Shown here: positions 10,837-22,874 of the stretch, piece after piece
How the letters are laid out: every line of letters starts with the position of its first letter
How positions within the stretch are numbered: the stretch's first letter is position 1
Assembly (NCBI RefSeq): GCF_032452875.1
Contig: NC_083885.1
Coordinates: 29,119,925-29,183,924 of the forward strand
Reading direction: 5' to 3'
DNA: 64,000 nt
Origin: Bos javanicus
Lineage: Eukaryota > Chordata > Mammalia > Artiodactyla > Bovidae
Position numbers and translations under genes: made by a program
Notes under the pieces: generated by a model
What the model was told of the DNA's origin: nothing
Database searches by the model: none
The model's input: only the letters and a program-made list of their open reading frames with translations

Positions 10837-12334
10837 TCAGTTCAATTCAGTAGCTCAGTCATGTCTGACTCTTTGCGACCCCATGAATTGCAGCATGCCA
10901 GGCCTCCCTGTCCATCACCAACTCCCGGAGTTCACTCAGACTCACATCCATCGAGTCAGTGATGCCATCCAGCCATCTCATCCTCTGTTGTCCCCTTCTC
11001 CTCCTGCCCCCAATCATACCCAGCATCAGAGTCTTTTCCAATGAGTCAACTCTTCGCATCAGGTGGCCAAAGTATTGGAGTTTCAGCCTCAGCATCAGTC
11101 CTTCCAATGAACACCCAGGACTGATCTCCTTTAGGATGGACTGGTTGGATCTCCTTGCAGTCCAAGGGATTATCAAGAGTCTTCTCCAGTATCACAGTTC
11201 AAAAGCATCAATTCTTTGGCGCTCAGCTTTCTTCACAGTCCAACTCTCACATCCATACATGAACACTGGAAAAACCATAGCCTTGACTAGACTGACCTTT
11301 GCTGTCAAAGTAATGTCTCTGCTTTTCAATATGCTCTCTAGGTTGGTCATAACTTTCCTTCCAAGGAGTAAGCATCTTTTAATTTCATGGCTGCAATCAC
11401 CATCTGCAGTGATTTTGGAGCCCCCAAAAATAAAATCTGACACTATTTCCACTGTTTCCCCATCTATTTTCCATGAAGTGATGGGACCAGATGCCATGAT
11501 CTTCGTTTTCTGAATGTTGAGCTTTAAGCCAACTTTTTCACTCTCCTCTTTCACTTTCATCAAGAGGCTTTTTAGTTCCTCTTCACTTTATGCCGTAAGG
11601 GTGGTGTCATCTGCATATCTGAGGTTATTGATATTTCTCCCGGCAATCTTGATTCCAGCTTGTGCTTCTTCCAGCCCAGTGTTTCTCATGATGTACTCTG
11701 CATATAAGTTAAATAAGCAGGGTGACAATATACAGCCTTGACATACTCCTTTTCCTATTTGGAACCAGTCTGTTGTTCCATGTCCAGTTCTAACTGTTGC
11801 CTCCTGACCTGCATATAGGTTTTTCAAGAGGCAAGTCAGTTGCTCTGGTATTCCCATCTCTTTCAGAATTTTCCATAGTTTATTGTGATCCACACATTGA
11901 AAGGCTTTGGCATAGTCAATAAAGCAGAAATAGATGTTTTTCTGGAACTCTCTTGCCTTTTCGATGATCCATCAGATGTTGGCAATTTGATCTCTGGTTC
12001 CTCTGCCTTTTCTAAAACCAGCTTGAACATCTGGAAGTTCACGGTTCTCATATTGCTGAAGCCTGGCTTGGAGAATTTCGAGCATTACTTTACTAGCGTG
12101 TGAGATGAGTGCAATTGTGCGGTAGTTTGGACATTCTTTGGCATTGCCTTTCTTTGGGATTGGAATGAAAACCGACCTTTTCCAATCCTTTGGCCACTGC
12201 TGAGTTTTCCAAATTTGCTGGCATATTGAGTGCAGCACTTTCACTGCATCATCTTAGGATTTGAAATAGCTCAACTAGAATTCCATCACCGCCACTAGCT
12301 TTGTTTGTAGTGATGCTTTCTAAGGCCCACTTGA
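10837..12334 (-). mobile_element. BovB LINE, 1.5 kb, 5'-truncated
   Basis: A minus-strand BovB runs from the 3' tail (left, 'ctcagttcaattcagt') to just upstream of the polymerase (right, near 12334). Reading the minus strand, the frames give IPIPKKGNAKECPNYRTIAL, QGCILSPCLFN and YADDT, so the polymerase core and YADD are visible. Frameshifts and stops break it, for example near 11590 and 11970. The left end is young-looking; I found no clear target-site duplication. Confidence 0.95.
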
Positions 12335-13445
12335 TCCTAGAGATACCCTAATCCTTCTTAAAATTCACTTACTACCTCTTCCACAACTATAACTCACATC
12401 CGTCCTCTAATGTCCTTCTTCATCATGCATTTTATGATGCACTGTATGCATTTGTGTATGCATTGCTTATGATGCACTGCTTTTTTTGTTTTGTTTTATT
12501 TTCTTTCCAACTAGACTGGGTTCTCATTGTGCTGGATTGATTTTGACGTGTGAGTCATGCAATAAATACTACAGAAGTAATGGTCATTGTTAATGGTGGA
12601 ATAAAAATTCTGTAAGTTCACTGCATTGACCAGTCATTTAGCTTTATTGACTCTGTTTTGCTTTAATGCCTGTTCAACAGCAAATGGTATGTGTTTCCAA
12701 CTAAGAAAATATGGAGTTGAATTTTTATTTCCTCTGTGGATTTGTGCCAAGGAGCTCAGGAGAGAGCCATGCTTTCCCACAGCACCAATGAACAGTTGAA
12801 AATGAACTTCATCCCATGATAATAAGCAAACACTTTCTTATACTATCAAAAATATTCCTTCAATCTTGTGTGTTTGTTTCTGTGTATCACCACATTTCTT
12901 ACTGAAGAAAAAGTTCAGGGTATTTAGCTAATAGTGTCATAGCCCTATGGCAACATTTTTTGGTTGAAGCTAAATTTCAAAATTTAGTGTGAAAGAAAAA
13001 TATCATGTAGAAGGCTTTTTCCATTTAGAAAAAATTAAAAAAAATAGTTTCTTTAGTATCATAAAAAACAAACATAGGATTTTTGGCAAATAATTTTGAC
13101 AAGTAAGATTTTGGAGATTTTCCAGAGTGAGTTTATGATGCTTAAACTATACTTTCAAACAAAATATCTCCTTTAAATAAATAACTTCTGAGACCTAGAC
13201 ATATCATATTAAATAAGCCCAGTACAGCATTATACTGTGAAGATGATAGTATATTGCATAAAACTTTTCAGATTTAATCTATTTGATAGATTGTTATCTG
13301 TGTGACTTCCCAGATGAGTTCTTTAACTCAGAATATTAACACTGTAAGAATCTCTAAACAACTATTCAAGCAATGCATATGTTCTATACTTTACAATTGT
13401 CTTACACATATAATCTTATTACAGAGTTCAAATTAAAAGTTGATT
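12335..13445. other. No recognised feature
   Basis: AT-rich sequence with a small local repeat of 'atgatgcactg' at about 12431-12479. No gene or nameable repeat is seen. Confidence 0.5.
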
Positions 13446-13460
13446 CAGATAATACTTTCT

Positions 13461-13817
13461 TTAAAAAAAAAAAGTATTTATTTAGTTTTGGTTGCAGTAG
13501 GTCTCTTGCTGCACACTGGCTTTCTCTAGGTGGGGCAATCAGGGGCTATTCTTTCTTCCTTGGGTGAGAGCTTGTGATTGCAGTGGCTTCTCTTGTTACA
13601 GAGCACAGGCTCTAGGGCACGCAGGCTTAAGTAGCTGCAACACACAGGCTCAGCAGCTGTGGCTCGCAGGCCCTAGCGCACTGACTCAGAAGTTGTGCTG
13701 CATGTTGCATGGGGTTGGTTGCTCCGTGGCATGTGGTATCTTCCCTGGACCAGGGGTTGAACCCACATCCCCTGCATTGGCAGGCAAATTCTTTCCACTG
13801 AGCCACCAGGGAAGTCT
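13461..13817 (-). mobile_element. CHR-type cetartiodactyl SINE
   Basis: This is the long tRNA-Glu-derived CHR SINE in reverse: a poly-T-like/A-rich end on the left, 'agctgtggctcgcaggccct' in the middle, and the tRNA head 'ccaccagggaagtc' on the right. An old target-site duplication, cagataatactttct against cagacaatgttttct, lies at 13446-13460 and 13818-13832 (12 of 15 match). Confidence 0.85.
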
Positions 13818-13832
13818 CAGACAATGTTTTCT

Positions 13833-14810
13833 AGTTCTTTTGTTACCAAAAATGTGGTGAAAAATGTCAGCTCATTTTGGATTAAAGAATGAACGGCACT
13901 GCTGTGTTACTCTTCTTGCAGTTTCCAAGTTTTGCTCATTTACATATGCTACTCTGTGTTCTTTTCTCCTTTGTATTAGGATTCCATATTCTTGTCAGGA
14001 CTCCTATGAAGGAAAGGTCAGCTTCACTAATATTGCTCCAAATTCATGTTATCTTTAATCTTTTAACCGTCTTATTTCTATGGTCTCACCTTTCTTAACT
14101 ATGTATTTGTAAAATGACTGCTGGTCATTACATGTAATAAGGAAATGTTTATGTCCTTGTTTGCACAGTTCTTAAATTTTTACTCTAGTGTATTCTGAGT
14201 GTTCTTTGTTCTTCCCTTTTCTACTCTGAGAGAAGAGACATTTTAACTCTACTCTTTTTGGGTCATGCACATTATCTTCCTGGTTGACTCTTAAGCTTAA
14301 GCCTTTTGGCAGAAACATGGCCCTGGTGCCACTTCCTGTGTAACACCATGCCATTTCCTGTGTAATCATATGATTCTCTGAGTAATATTATTAAACATTT
14401 CCCACCCATTGAATTGTGAGAGCTTGCGATAATTTCATTTAATCATTTCATGGCTAGCACTATGTGAACTGTCCTTTCCCTAGTTTTTGTTAAGAAAGCT
14501 TGGTAGGCATATCATACACATATCCAGTTAAATTTTAAAAAGGTCAAAGTATGTCTGTGCATAAATTGAACTATCTACTTTAAAATTATTGGATATAATT
14601 TTCTTACAATGCTTCAAATTTCTTAAGTAATTGCCAACTTGACTTTATCATTTTTTTTTCCCCAAGAATGGTAGTTTTCTCAGTCTTTAACCCGGTGTAA
14701 AATTTGGTGAAGAAGTATTGTTATTGTTACTCTTGTTTCCATTTTTATTTATATTCTAATGTTAGCCTAAACACTTAAAACATACCGGTAGAGAAGTAGT
14801 GAATATGTAT
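13833..14810. other. No recognised feature
   Basis: Moderately AT-rich and unique-looking, with only short frames that show no motif. Neither a gene nor a repeat could be supported. Confidence 0.5.
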
Positions 14811-14811
14811 A

Positions 14812-14965
14812 ATGCCATTTATCGAGATATTTTCTGTATTAAACATTATGCTGAGCATTTTAAATACATTAACTTATTTACTCTTCACAAAAGTCTATAA
14901 GATAGAAGTCATCTGAAGAAATTCAGAGGTTAAGTGACCTTCTCCCAAAGTATCCACATACTCAA
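14812..14965 (+). repeat. MIR SINE relic
   Basis: The MIR core is clear: 'aaatacattaacttatttac', then 'tcacaaaagtctataagata', then 'cagaggttaagtgacctt'. Confidence 0.75.
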
Positions 14966-16740
14966 ACTGATTTAACCATGATAACTGACATTAAACCCCA
15001 GTTGTTCCCAGAGTGCCTTTTGAATGTACCACATAAAATGTGCATTACTTGTTTTTATGATGGTGGAGTAGAGAGAGTTATTGTGGAACTCAAGTCAAAA
15101 TAACACCTAGACAAAATAACGCCTGTAATACCTAGACTTACCATGGATATATTCTGTGTCCAAGGTTCTGTAATTGAATGTAACTTTTCTAAAAGTCACT
15201 TATTACATTTTAGGAAAGAAGAAAATAATGCATTAAACCACATTGAGAAAGTAAAAATGAGGCACCCTGCACTAGATACTGTGCTAGCATGGCATATTAT
15301 ATACTTCAAATTTTCTGTGAAGTAAGACAGTTAAAAATATAGTTTTAGTCATTCAGCTATCATTACTGAGCACCTTCAAAACTCTAGACACCATGTTGAG
15401 TATGAGGGACAGAAGGATGAATAATTACACAAGACCCTATCTTCACAGCAGGTAAAAGTACAGTAAAGAAAGAATGCATCTTACAGTTATGTCAGTGATA
15501 TAAATTCTCAGAGCGACTTTTGGGATTACACTTAGAAATATAATAGCCAAGTTTCGTATTGGAGAATACCGAAGGGAAATTTGGGAGAGTTTTAGAATCA
15601 GAGAAGGAACCTCCCACAGAAAGGAAACTTGAGAATTTAGTGTCTGATCCTAGTGTTCTCTACTAGGACTTAGGGTGGCCCAGTCGATACTATTAACTCT
15701 GTCTGCATCAAAGAAAACCTCTCAGTGGATGGCTGTCATCTCAGAGAGGGCCTCAGTAATATTGTTGATTCCCTGAGGTTTACTCCATATTTCTAAGCAA
15801 TTCTGTAGACTCTCCATATTTAAGCATCTGATATCCACCCATGACCATATTCAGTAGGAATGAATATACAAGAAGGTGTATATCTTCTATTTTCCTCTTG
15901 AAAACAATTTTTAGTGTATCATTGTATCAGGTGCTCAAGTTTTTTCCTACTTATTGGAGGGTGATGGTATTTGTTAGTTTATTGCTTTTGGAATAAAGAA
16001 AGAAACCAAAATGACATGAAAGTCACAGAACACAAAATGAAATTTGCATATGTATCTATTTAAATGTGATACTATAATATACTATATATTAAAATTAAAA
16101 AACTTGCACTCAAAAATGCCTGGAAAACTTTAAGACTTTAATAATTTCTTAATTTCAATTAAGTTGAGTTCATTAGAAAATGTCCTTTTACCAACCATAA
16201 AATGGTTATGTAAATTTACCAGTAACAAAGTTCAATAAGTAAATTATGCTGCTGATCTGTAAACATCCTTGAAATTGAAAGTAACTCTTACTTCTTGGAC
16301 CCTCCTTGAACATCAGTTCATTAAATATTTGTTGACTGTCAGACATTAAACAAGGCCACACTGAAGCCTTGATGAGTACGTGTGTTTTAGTGTAACAATG
16401 AAAATAAAACCTACAATGGAGATATACACTTTACACTTAACATATTCAGTGACAAAGCATCCATCTCAAGTATGACTAAATATTAATAATTCCCAATCTG
16501 GATAGAAAATCAAAGTAGCAAACAATTCTATTATGCAAATAACAGCAATTTATTGTGCAGTTAGAAAGTGACATTCTCTAAAAATAAATGTTTGTAACAA
16601 ACTATCTCATGCATATAAGTAGATCCACAATTTATTCCATATTCATATGAAGCTTGCCAGCAGATCTAATACGGGAATATGTTTTCTTGTCCAGGACTTT
16701 ATCTTCATTTGCTTTATTTTATGTTTGTGCTAAAAGTCAT
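14966..16740. other. Mostly unrecognised; possible old repeat at 15350-15480
   Basis: The stretch 15355-15450 ('ttactgagcaccttcaaaac') resembles the 'actgagcacctactatgtgc' type of ancient repeat. The rest is AT-rich without a supported feature. Confidence 0.4.
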
Positions 16741-16746
16741 AATATG

Positions 16747-16748
<2 letters not shown>

Positions 16749-16790
<42 letters not shown>
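16749..16790. repeat. (AC)n(AT)n compound microsatellite
   Basis: A run of AC units passes directly into AT units. Likely length-variable. Confidence 0.97.
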
Positions 16791-16859
16791 GATTCCTGTA
16801 ATATATATTTTCTTCATTTATAAATTAGATTTTGAAAACTGAATACCCCAAAACTTTCT

Positions 16860-17814
16860 GACAGGATAACAAATCAGTTTCTTAGAGTTAAATGGAACAA
16901 TGAAATCATGTATTTTAGACTCAGAAGTCTCTTCCATATTGACATTAATTTTCCAGCCTCTTTCACCCCTTCATTGCATATTTATTAGATGTTTTTGTAA
17001 GGGTTTACACTGAACATTATAAGTATAATTTTTGATAAGAAATAGATATAATCTTGTGAAGGTATATTCTGCTGGCAAAAGCAGAGTTAGTCAAATAGTT
17101 ATATACATGGAAGTACATTCTCAATTCTTGCAAATGCTATGAAGGAGAGGAATATAAGGATACAATATGTGGCTTTGCCTAACAATGGAAAGTCAGTGAG
17201 GGCTTCCCCCAGATGAGTTTGTTTGAGTAGAATGTTACTCATTGGAAGGTGTTGCACTGCCGTCCCCTTCAAATGAGTGAAGTGAGGTATTTCTGGAAGA
17301 ATGGCATGGATGTTTGCCCCTAAAGAGTACCCAGGTTTATGAATCATCTGTAACAATCTCTATCTGTGAGCATCATTTCCATGCCCTGCATACTTTGAGA
17401 ATGATTTTCTCACTTTAATGGAATGCAGTCTATATTTTTGTCTACATTGCCCAGATAGAGGTGATTTTAAATATATATAAATATAAATACACATATATAT
17501 GTATATAAATATAAAGCAGGCTAAATAAGGCCAAAGTATAAACAGTATTAGAGATTATGATTGAACCAGATAATAGAAGCCAGATAGATAGTTAAACTAG
17601 AATTTAGCCCAGCAAAGGAAATACTAAAGGCTAACCTGACAACACTTTTTTGAGAGGATAAAATGGAAACTTAGCAATTATTCTCAGCCTTCACTGTAGA
17701 TAAAAGGAAATAAGTCAAAATTATATCACTTTTACTTAAAGAAGATAGCAGCATACATTACCAAGGCACATAGGAAGTGCTTAGAAGTCATTAGGAATCC
17801 ATGTCCAGAATTGA
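16860..17814. other. No gene; AT-rich tract at 17465-17515
   Basis: Unique-looking sequence. The only structure is a TATA/AAATAT low-complexity tract. Confidence 0.5.
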
Positions 17815-17829
17815 AAGCATCTTATCTCC

Positions 17830-18030
17830 CCAGAACCATTCTTTCCTTCCTCCCTCCTCTGTTTTTCTTTAATGAGCTTCCGCCTCAGAATCACCCGACT
17901 TCAAAAACATAGCCACTGTCTATTGCATTACTATATCTAATCAGTCTCCAAATTCTACCAATTCTAAGTCAAGAATTTTCACACATATTCTACCACCACC
18001 ATCTTAATTCAACTCTGTAATACATCTGAT
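17830..18030 (+). repeat. L2 LINE relic
   Basis: The words 'atctaatcagtctccaaatt', 'ctaccaattctaagtcaaga' and 'ctaccaccaccatcttaatt' follow L2 order. Strongly diverged. Confidence 0.5.
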
Positions 18031-19269
18031 ACAAAGTATTTAAACAGACTCTTAAGAGGACTCTTAAGTCTGCTGGAGCTCAGACTCTCACTTATGCTGC
18101 CCCTTTTGCCCATTTTAACCAATGTTCTTTTATTAAAGCACCCTCTCCCCTCACCGTGCATGAGTTGTTCTTTTATAGACTTCACTTGGCAGATAATATG
18201 GAACTGTCAAAAGTTGTTAAAACCATTAGCATGTAATTCACAGTTTCTCTTTAGAACTATTTCCAAAAACTTGTATCGTTTTATCTCAATTAAGACCTAT
18301 TACCAATAATGCATTTTCAGTAAATATTTAACACAAAATTTTGAGCATCTGTACTGTACAGCAGAAATTAGAGACAGAAAATAGCAAAGATAATAAAGGT
18401 CTCCCTCAATAGCCCATGAGTGAACATAGGCAAAATCTGTATTTTAGTACTTAGAAAGCTATAAAAACGTAGAAATTTAGCCATGTATTGTGAGTATACA
18501 AGGGAGAGAAAAGGGAATCTAGTCCAATCTATTCTGTGATATTCCTTCTTTTAAGTTTCATGTTACAAGTATATCAGAAACTGTTTAACATCTTTAAGGT
18601 GTGTTTGGATATAAGGGTAATGACTATAGTAGTTTAGAATTGTAGTTACTTCTCTGTGTTGTCTTTACCTTTGCATATGATTTAATTATGCTATGACAAA
18701 TCACTCTATATCATTGTTACTCTTTTAACAACAATGCATTCCAATGATGCTTCCTCTTGAAGACCTCAAGGCATTTTTAGATACCACTGTTTAATAGAAC
18801 TTATATTTAGCCTATTTTATAGATGGATGAACCCATGTTTTGCAAATAAAAGAGGTGACATTGGTTCTTCTCTGGCTTTTGGTCTTATTTGATAAAATTT
18901 ATATTGAATTTCCTATGTTAGTTATTTAATGCAAGAAATACTCAAGCTTGTAGTCAACAATTTTTAATTCACTGCTGGGCAAAGACACATGCACATATTA
19001 ACAGTTACAAATAAATAATAGTTTGAAAAGTGCTTAAATTCAAAATAAGTGATTGACTTTGATCTTTAATGTGACTTGATAAATAGGGATATGAAAGAAT
19101 GATTTGTAGAACTTCCCATGCAAATTAGAATCCCATTCCAAATTCCCTGCTTTCAAGATTTTCTGTATTACTGGGAAAGATCTCAAAGTAAAGGAAGAGT
19201 ATGGTCTGTTCTGCCACCTAACTCCAAACCCCTGGAAATGAACTTTTTTTTTTTTATAAAGAGATTGCA
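18031..19269. other. No recognised feature
   Basis: AT-rich sequence with no supported gene, RNA or repeat. Confidence 0.5.
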
Positions 19270-19497
19270 TTCAGCAGTGATTTGGTGCAGAGAGTGTGGG
19301 TTTCAGTCTGGGCAGACCTTCATTTGAATCCATTGTCTCTATTTCTTAGCACTGCCACCTTTTTTAAAGTGGTTCACTCTCTCTAAGTCTCAATGTGTTT
19401 TTGAAGAATAGTCATAATATCCACTTCAAAACTCTGATGTGATGAGATGAAGGTATGTAAAGCACTTAGCATGTAAGAGGCACTTGAAAGATGTGTC
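19270..19497 (+). repeat. MIR SINE, nearly full length
   Basis: The whole MIR order is present: 'cagtctgggcagaccttcat', 'cactgccacc', 'cactctctctaagtctcaat', 'gtaaagcacttagcatgtaa'. Confidence 0.75.
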
Positions 19498-19724
19498 TTT
19501 CAATCTCTCTATCTGGTGTGTTTGTGTAAACCAGAAATTGTAAGATACACTTTTCCATCTAACACTTTCTCTAAAATATCCTTCTATGTTTCCCATCCTC
19601 CAACAGTTTTAAATTCAAGCTGAGATAAGCAAATGGAGATGCTAAAAGACAAAGACAAGTTCAGGTCTGTGGGTGTGAGAACAGAATAAAAATCTAAACA
19701 CCCACTCCTTTCCCCAATTCATCA

Positions 19725-19926
19725 GTGAAAGTATTAGTCACTCAGTCCTGTCTGACTCTTTGCGACACCATGGACAAGCCAGGATTCTCTGTCTATGGGA
19801 TTCTCCAGGCAAGAATACTGAAGTGAGTAGACATTCCCTTCTCCAGGGGAATCTTCCTGACCCAAGGATCAAACCCGGGTCTCCTGCATTGCAGGCAGGT
19901 TCTTTACCTGAGCCATCAGGGAAGAT
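19725..19926 (-). mobile_element. Bov-tA SINE
   Basis: A minus-strand Bov-tA with the 'gtgaaagtattagtcactca' end on the left and the tRNA head on the right. A short flanking repeat, attcat, is present but weak. Confidence 0.9.
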
Positions 19927-19970
19927 TCATTCAGTTACACTTACTTCTTTGGCTATTGGTGTGCCATCAG

Positions 19971-20212
19971 ATAGGGCTTCCCAAGTGGTGCTAGTGGTAA
20001 AGAATATACCTGCCAATGCAAGAGACATAAAAGAAGCAAAGTTAGATCCCTGGGCCAGGAAGATCCCCTGGAGGAGAGCACAGCTACCCACTCCCCTATT
20101 CTTGCCTGGAGAATTCCATGGACAGAGGCACCTGGCAGGCTACAGTCCATAGTGTCACAAAGAGCTGGACATGACTGAAATGACTTAGCACACACACATA
20201 CAAGCATGCACA
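19971..20212 (+). mobile_element. Bov-tA SINE
   Basis: A plus-strand Bov-tA with the tRNA head first and a (CA)n-like tail at about 20190-20202. A perfect 9-bp target-site duplication, tgccatcag, lies at 19962-19970 and 20213-20221. Confidence 0.93.
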
Positions 20213-20305
20213 TGCCATCAGGTCTCTTAAAATAGAAGTGCCCTAGTGAGCCAAACTGCTCTGTGATGTTAATACAGATTTTTAAAAGCACCTAAAAGAT
20301 TCCTT

Positions 20306-20516
20306 CAGCTTTCCTGGTAGGTCAGACAGTAAAGAATCTGCCTGCAATGTAGGAGACCTGGGTTTAATCCCTGGGTCAGGAAGATCTCTTGGAGGAGGAA
20401 ATGGCAACCCACTCCAGTATTCTTGCCTAGAGAATTCCACGGACAGAGAAGCATGGTGCGCTACAATCCGTGGGATCACAAAGAGTCAGGCATAACTCAG
20501 TGACTAACACACACAC
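20306..20516 (+). mobile_element. Bov-tA SINE
   Basis: A plus-strand Bov-tA ending in an ACAC tail. A perfect 12-bp target-site duplication, aaaagattcctt, lies at 20294-20305 and 20517-20528. Confidence 0.95.
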
Positions 20517-20528
20517 AAAAGATTCCTT

Positions 20529-20879
20529 GAGAACTGCTTACATGCTGGGAGAATCTTACATAGATTTAACAAAATAAGAAAACTAGGACATAGCTCGCTT
20601 AAGTCTGTAATTACTTTAAGGTTCACCAGAAAACTGCAGTCATATCACAAAATATACTTTGTTTTGCCTTTTTTCTAAACCTTTTTTTCTCTCTCATTTC
20701 TCTTTCTCTCATTTCCCTCTTCACTTTTCAAACAGATTTGAAAGACACAAATACTGATGATTTTAACAAAGTTAAATACATTGCTTCTTCTTATTTGCTA
20801 TAGTTTAGATATGGCAAGGTGTTTTCATTCTTTTAAATTTCTTTTTCATTCATTCATTCATTCATCTTTAGCCAGCTTA
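20529..20879. other. No gene; pyrimidine-rich and (ATTC)n tracts
   Basis: A C/T-rich tract lies near 20680-20730 and a short ATTC repeat near 20845-20866. No gene is seen. Confidence 0.5.
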
Positions 20880-21140
20880 TTGTTGTTCAGCTGCTAAATC
20901 ACGTCCAACTTTATGCAACCCGTGGACTGTAGCATGCCAGGCTTCCCTGTCCTTCACCATCTACTGGAGTTTGCTCAAACTCATGTCCATTGAGTTGGTG
21001 ATGCCATCCAACCATCCCATCCTCTGTCGTCCCCTTCTCCTCCTGCCCTCAATTTTTCCCAGCATCAGGGTCTTTTCAAATGAGTATCTCTTCACAGCAA
21101 ATGGCCAAAGTATTAGAACTTCAACTTCAGCATCAGTCCT
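20880..21140 (-). mobile_element. BovB 3' end fragment
   Basis: The last 260 bp of BovB in reverse. Minus-strand reading gives GRQRMGWLDGITNSMD. The 3' tail is short and diverged, so this is an older copy. Confidence 0.9.
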
Positions 21141-21479
21141 GAATTGCAAGAAGATGTGATTGCTGAATACTCATGATCTTATTGAGGATTGCTTAGTATC
21201 AGGCACAGAGTACATGCATCTATGAAAATCACAGGTTAAGTGAGGAAATGGAATAACAAATCTTAAAGAATCAAAGGGATTTATTATGATGAACATCTCC
21301 ATGCAGTTTGCTAGCAAAGCTTGAAGACAAAAATTACTGTTTCAGGGTAATGAAGCTCCCATCTCTTCTGAATATTTGAGAAAGAGGTTTGCTGGTAGAT
21401 CACTCTTGAGTAGAATTAGGGATGCACAGTCAGTAAAGAGGAGGGAATGACACCCAGTGGAGAGTGTGCAAAGCATATG
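21141..21479. other. No recognised feature
   Basis: Unique-looking sequence between two retroposons. Confidence 0.5.
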
Positions 21480-21494
21480 CAAAACCATAGACAC

Positions 21495-21691
21495 GCTCAG
21501 TTATATCTGACTCTTGAACGACCCCATGCCCGCTAGTCTACTCTGTCCGTGGGATTTCCCAGGCAAAATTACTGGAGTGGCTTGCCATTTCCTCCAGCAG
21601 AGATTCTTCCCAGACCAGGGATCGAAATCATGTCTCCCATGTCTCCTGTATTGATAGGAAGATTCTTTACCAGTGAGCCACCTGGGAAGCC
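21495..21691 (-). mobile_element. Bov-tA SINE
   Basis: A minus-strand Bov-tA flanked by a perfect 15-bp target-site duplication, caaaaccatagacac, at 21480-21494 and 21692-21706. Confidence 0.95.
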
Positions 21692-21706
21692 CAAAACCAT
21701 AGACAC

Positions 21707-22026
21707 AAGTGGCAGAGGTTTGGGGCAGTGCAGAAAGTTTAAAGCAGTTAGTGGATGGAGAGGAGTGGAGAGACATTTCTCTGAAACGTTACAGCAAAAT
21801 TTCTTGAGAAACTTCCTGTATAATTTTGTATGGCTTATATTTATGTCTATTATTTCTTTCTCTTACTATTGGGATGTAGTTTACATGAGGATAAGACTCT
21901 CAGCTATCTTTTTTTCTGCTCCATTCTGAAAAACAGAGTCTCTGTGTGAGATATAAAAAATATACTTATCGGTCCCTCCATCTCTGCCTTTATAGTTTTT
22001 GACCCATACCTGACACAAAGCTCCTA
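21707..22026. other. No recognised feature
   Basis: No gene or nameable repeat in this stretch. Confidence 0.5.
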
Positions 22027-22034
22027 AATCCTTG

Positions 22035-22584
22035 TTCAGTTCAGTTCAGTTCAGTCGCTCAGCCACGTCCGACTCTTTGCAACCCCGTGAATCACAGCAC
22101 GCCAGGCCTTCCTGTCCATCACCAAGTCCTGGAGTTCACTCAGACTCACGTCCATCGAGTCAGTGATGCCATCCAGCCATCTCATCCTCTGTCGTCCCCT
22201 TCTCCTCCTGTCCCCAATCATACCCAGCATCAGAGTCTTTTCCAATGAGTCAACTCTTCGCATGAGGTGGCCAAAGTACTGGAGTTTCAGCTTTAGCATC
22301 AGTCCTTCCAAAGAACACCCAAGGCTGATCTCCCTTAGATTGGACTGGTTGGATCCCCTTGCAGTCCATGGGACTCTCAAGAGTCTTCTCCAACACCACA
22401 GTTCAAAAGCATCAATTCTTCGGCGCTCAGCTTTCTTCACAGTCCAACTCTCACATCCATGTATGACCACTGGAAAAACCATAGCCTTGACTAGATGGAC
22501 CTTTGTTGGCAAAGTAATGTCTCTGCTTTTTAATATGTTATCTAGGTTGGTAATAACTTTCCTTCCAAGGAGTAAGCATCTTTT
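22035..22584 (-). mobile_element. BovB 3' fragment, young-looking
   Basis: The last 550 bp of BovB in reverse with a long, clean tail (repeated 'ttcag'). An 8-bp target-site duplication, aatccttg, lies at 22027-22034 and 22585-22592. The minus-strand frame stays open for 153 codons to the BovB end, through RRLLRVPWTARGSNQS and WLDGITDSMDVSLSEL. Confidence 0.94.
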
Positions 22585-22639
22585 AATCCTTGAAAATTAC
22601 CCAAAATTTTCTTAATGATGGGATAAAGGAGTCTTTCGT

Positions 22640-22822
22640 TTATTAATGAGGTGAATTTTGAAATGCACCTAAGGTTCTGAGCTGGTTGCCAGTGGTGCCA
22701 ACCAAGTGTTTAGAGGATGGGAACTTTCAGTCCCACTTCTCACTGTCTTCTGGGGGGAGGAGAGTGGTGCTGGATATTGAATCAGTCACAGACTGCTGGA
22801 TATTTAATAAATCATGCCTTCC
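22640..22822 (+). repeat. Ancient LTR-like repeat, piece 1
   Basis: The words 'gagctggttgccagtggtgc' and 'aataaatcatgcc' match the first part of an old mammalian repeat that I recall but cannot name. Its continuation appears at 26166 and its end at 27245, so later insertions split it. Confidence 0.5.
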
Positions 22823-22874
22823 TCTGAGATAGTGCTTCTTCTGAGTTTGTATATCTTGGTCAGTTAATAACTAT

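Noticed and set aside
10959..11513. 184-codon plus-strand frame
   Set aside because: It is the antisense reading of the BovB at 10837-12334. Similar antisense frames recur at 22163, 25357 and 32391.
10837..12350. Target-site duplication for this BovB
   Set aside because: 'atcct' occurs near both ends but is too short to count as evidence.
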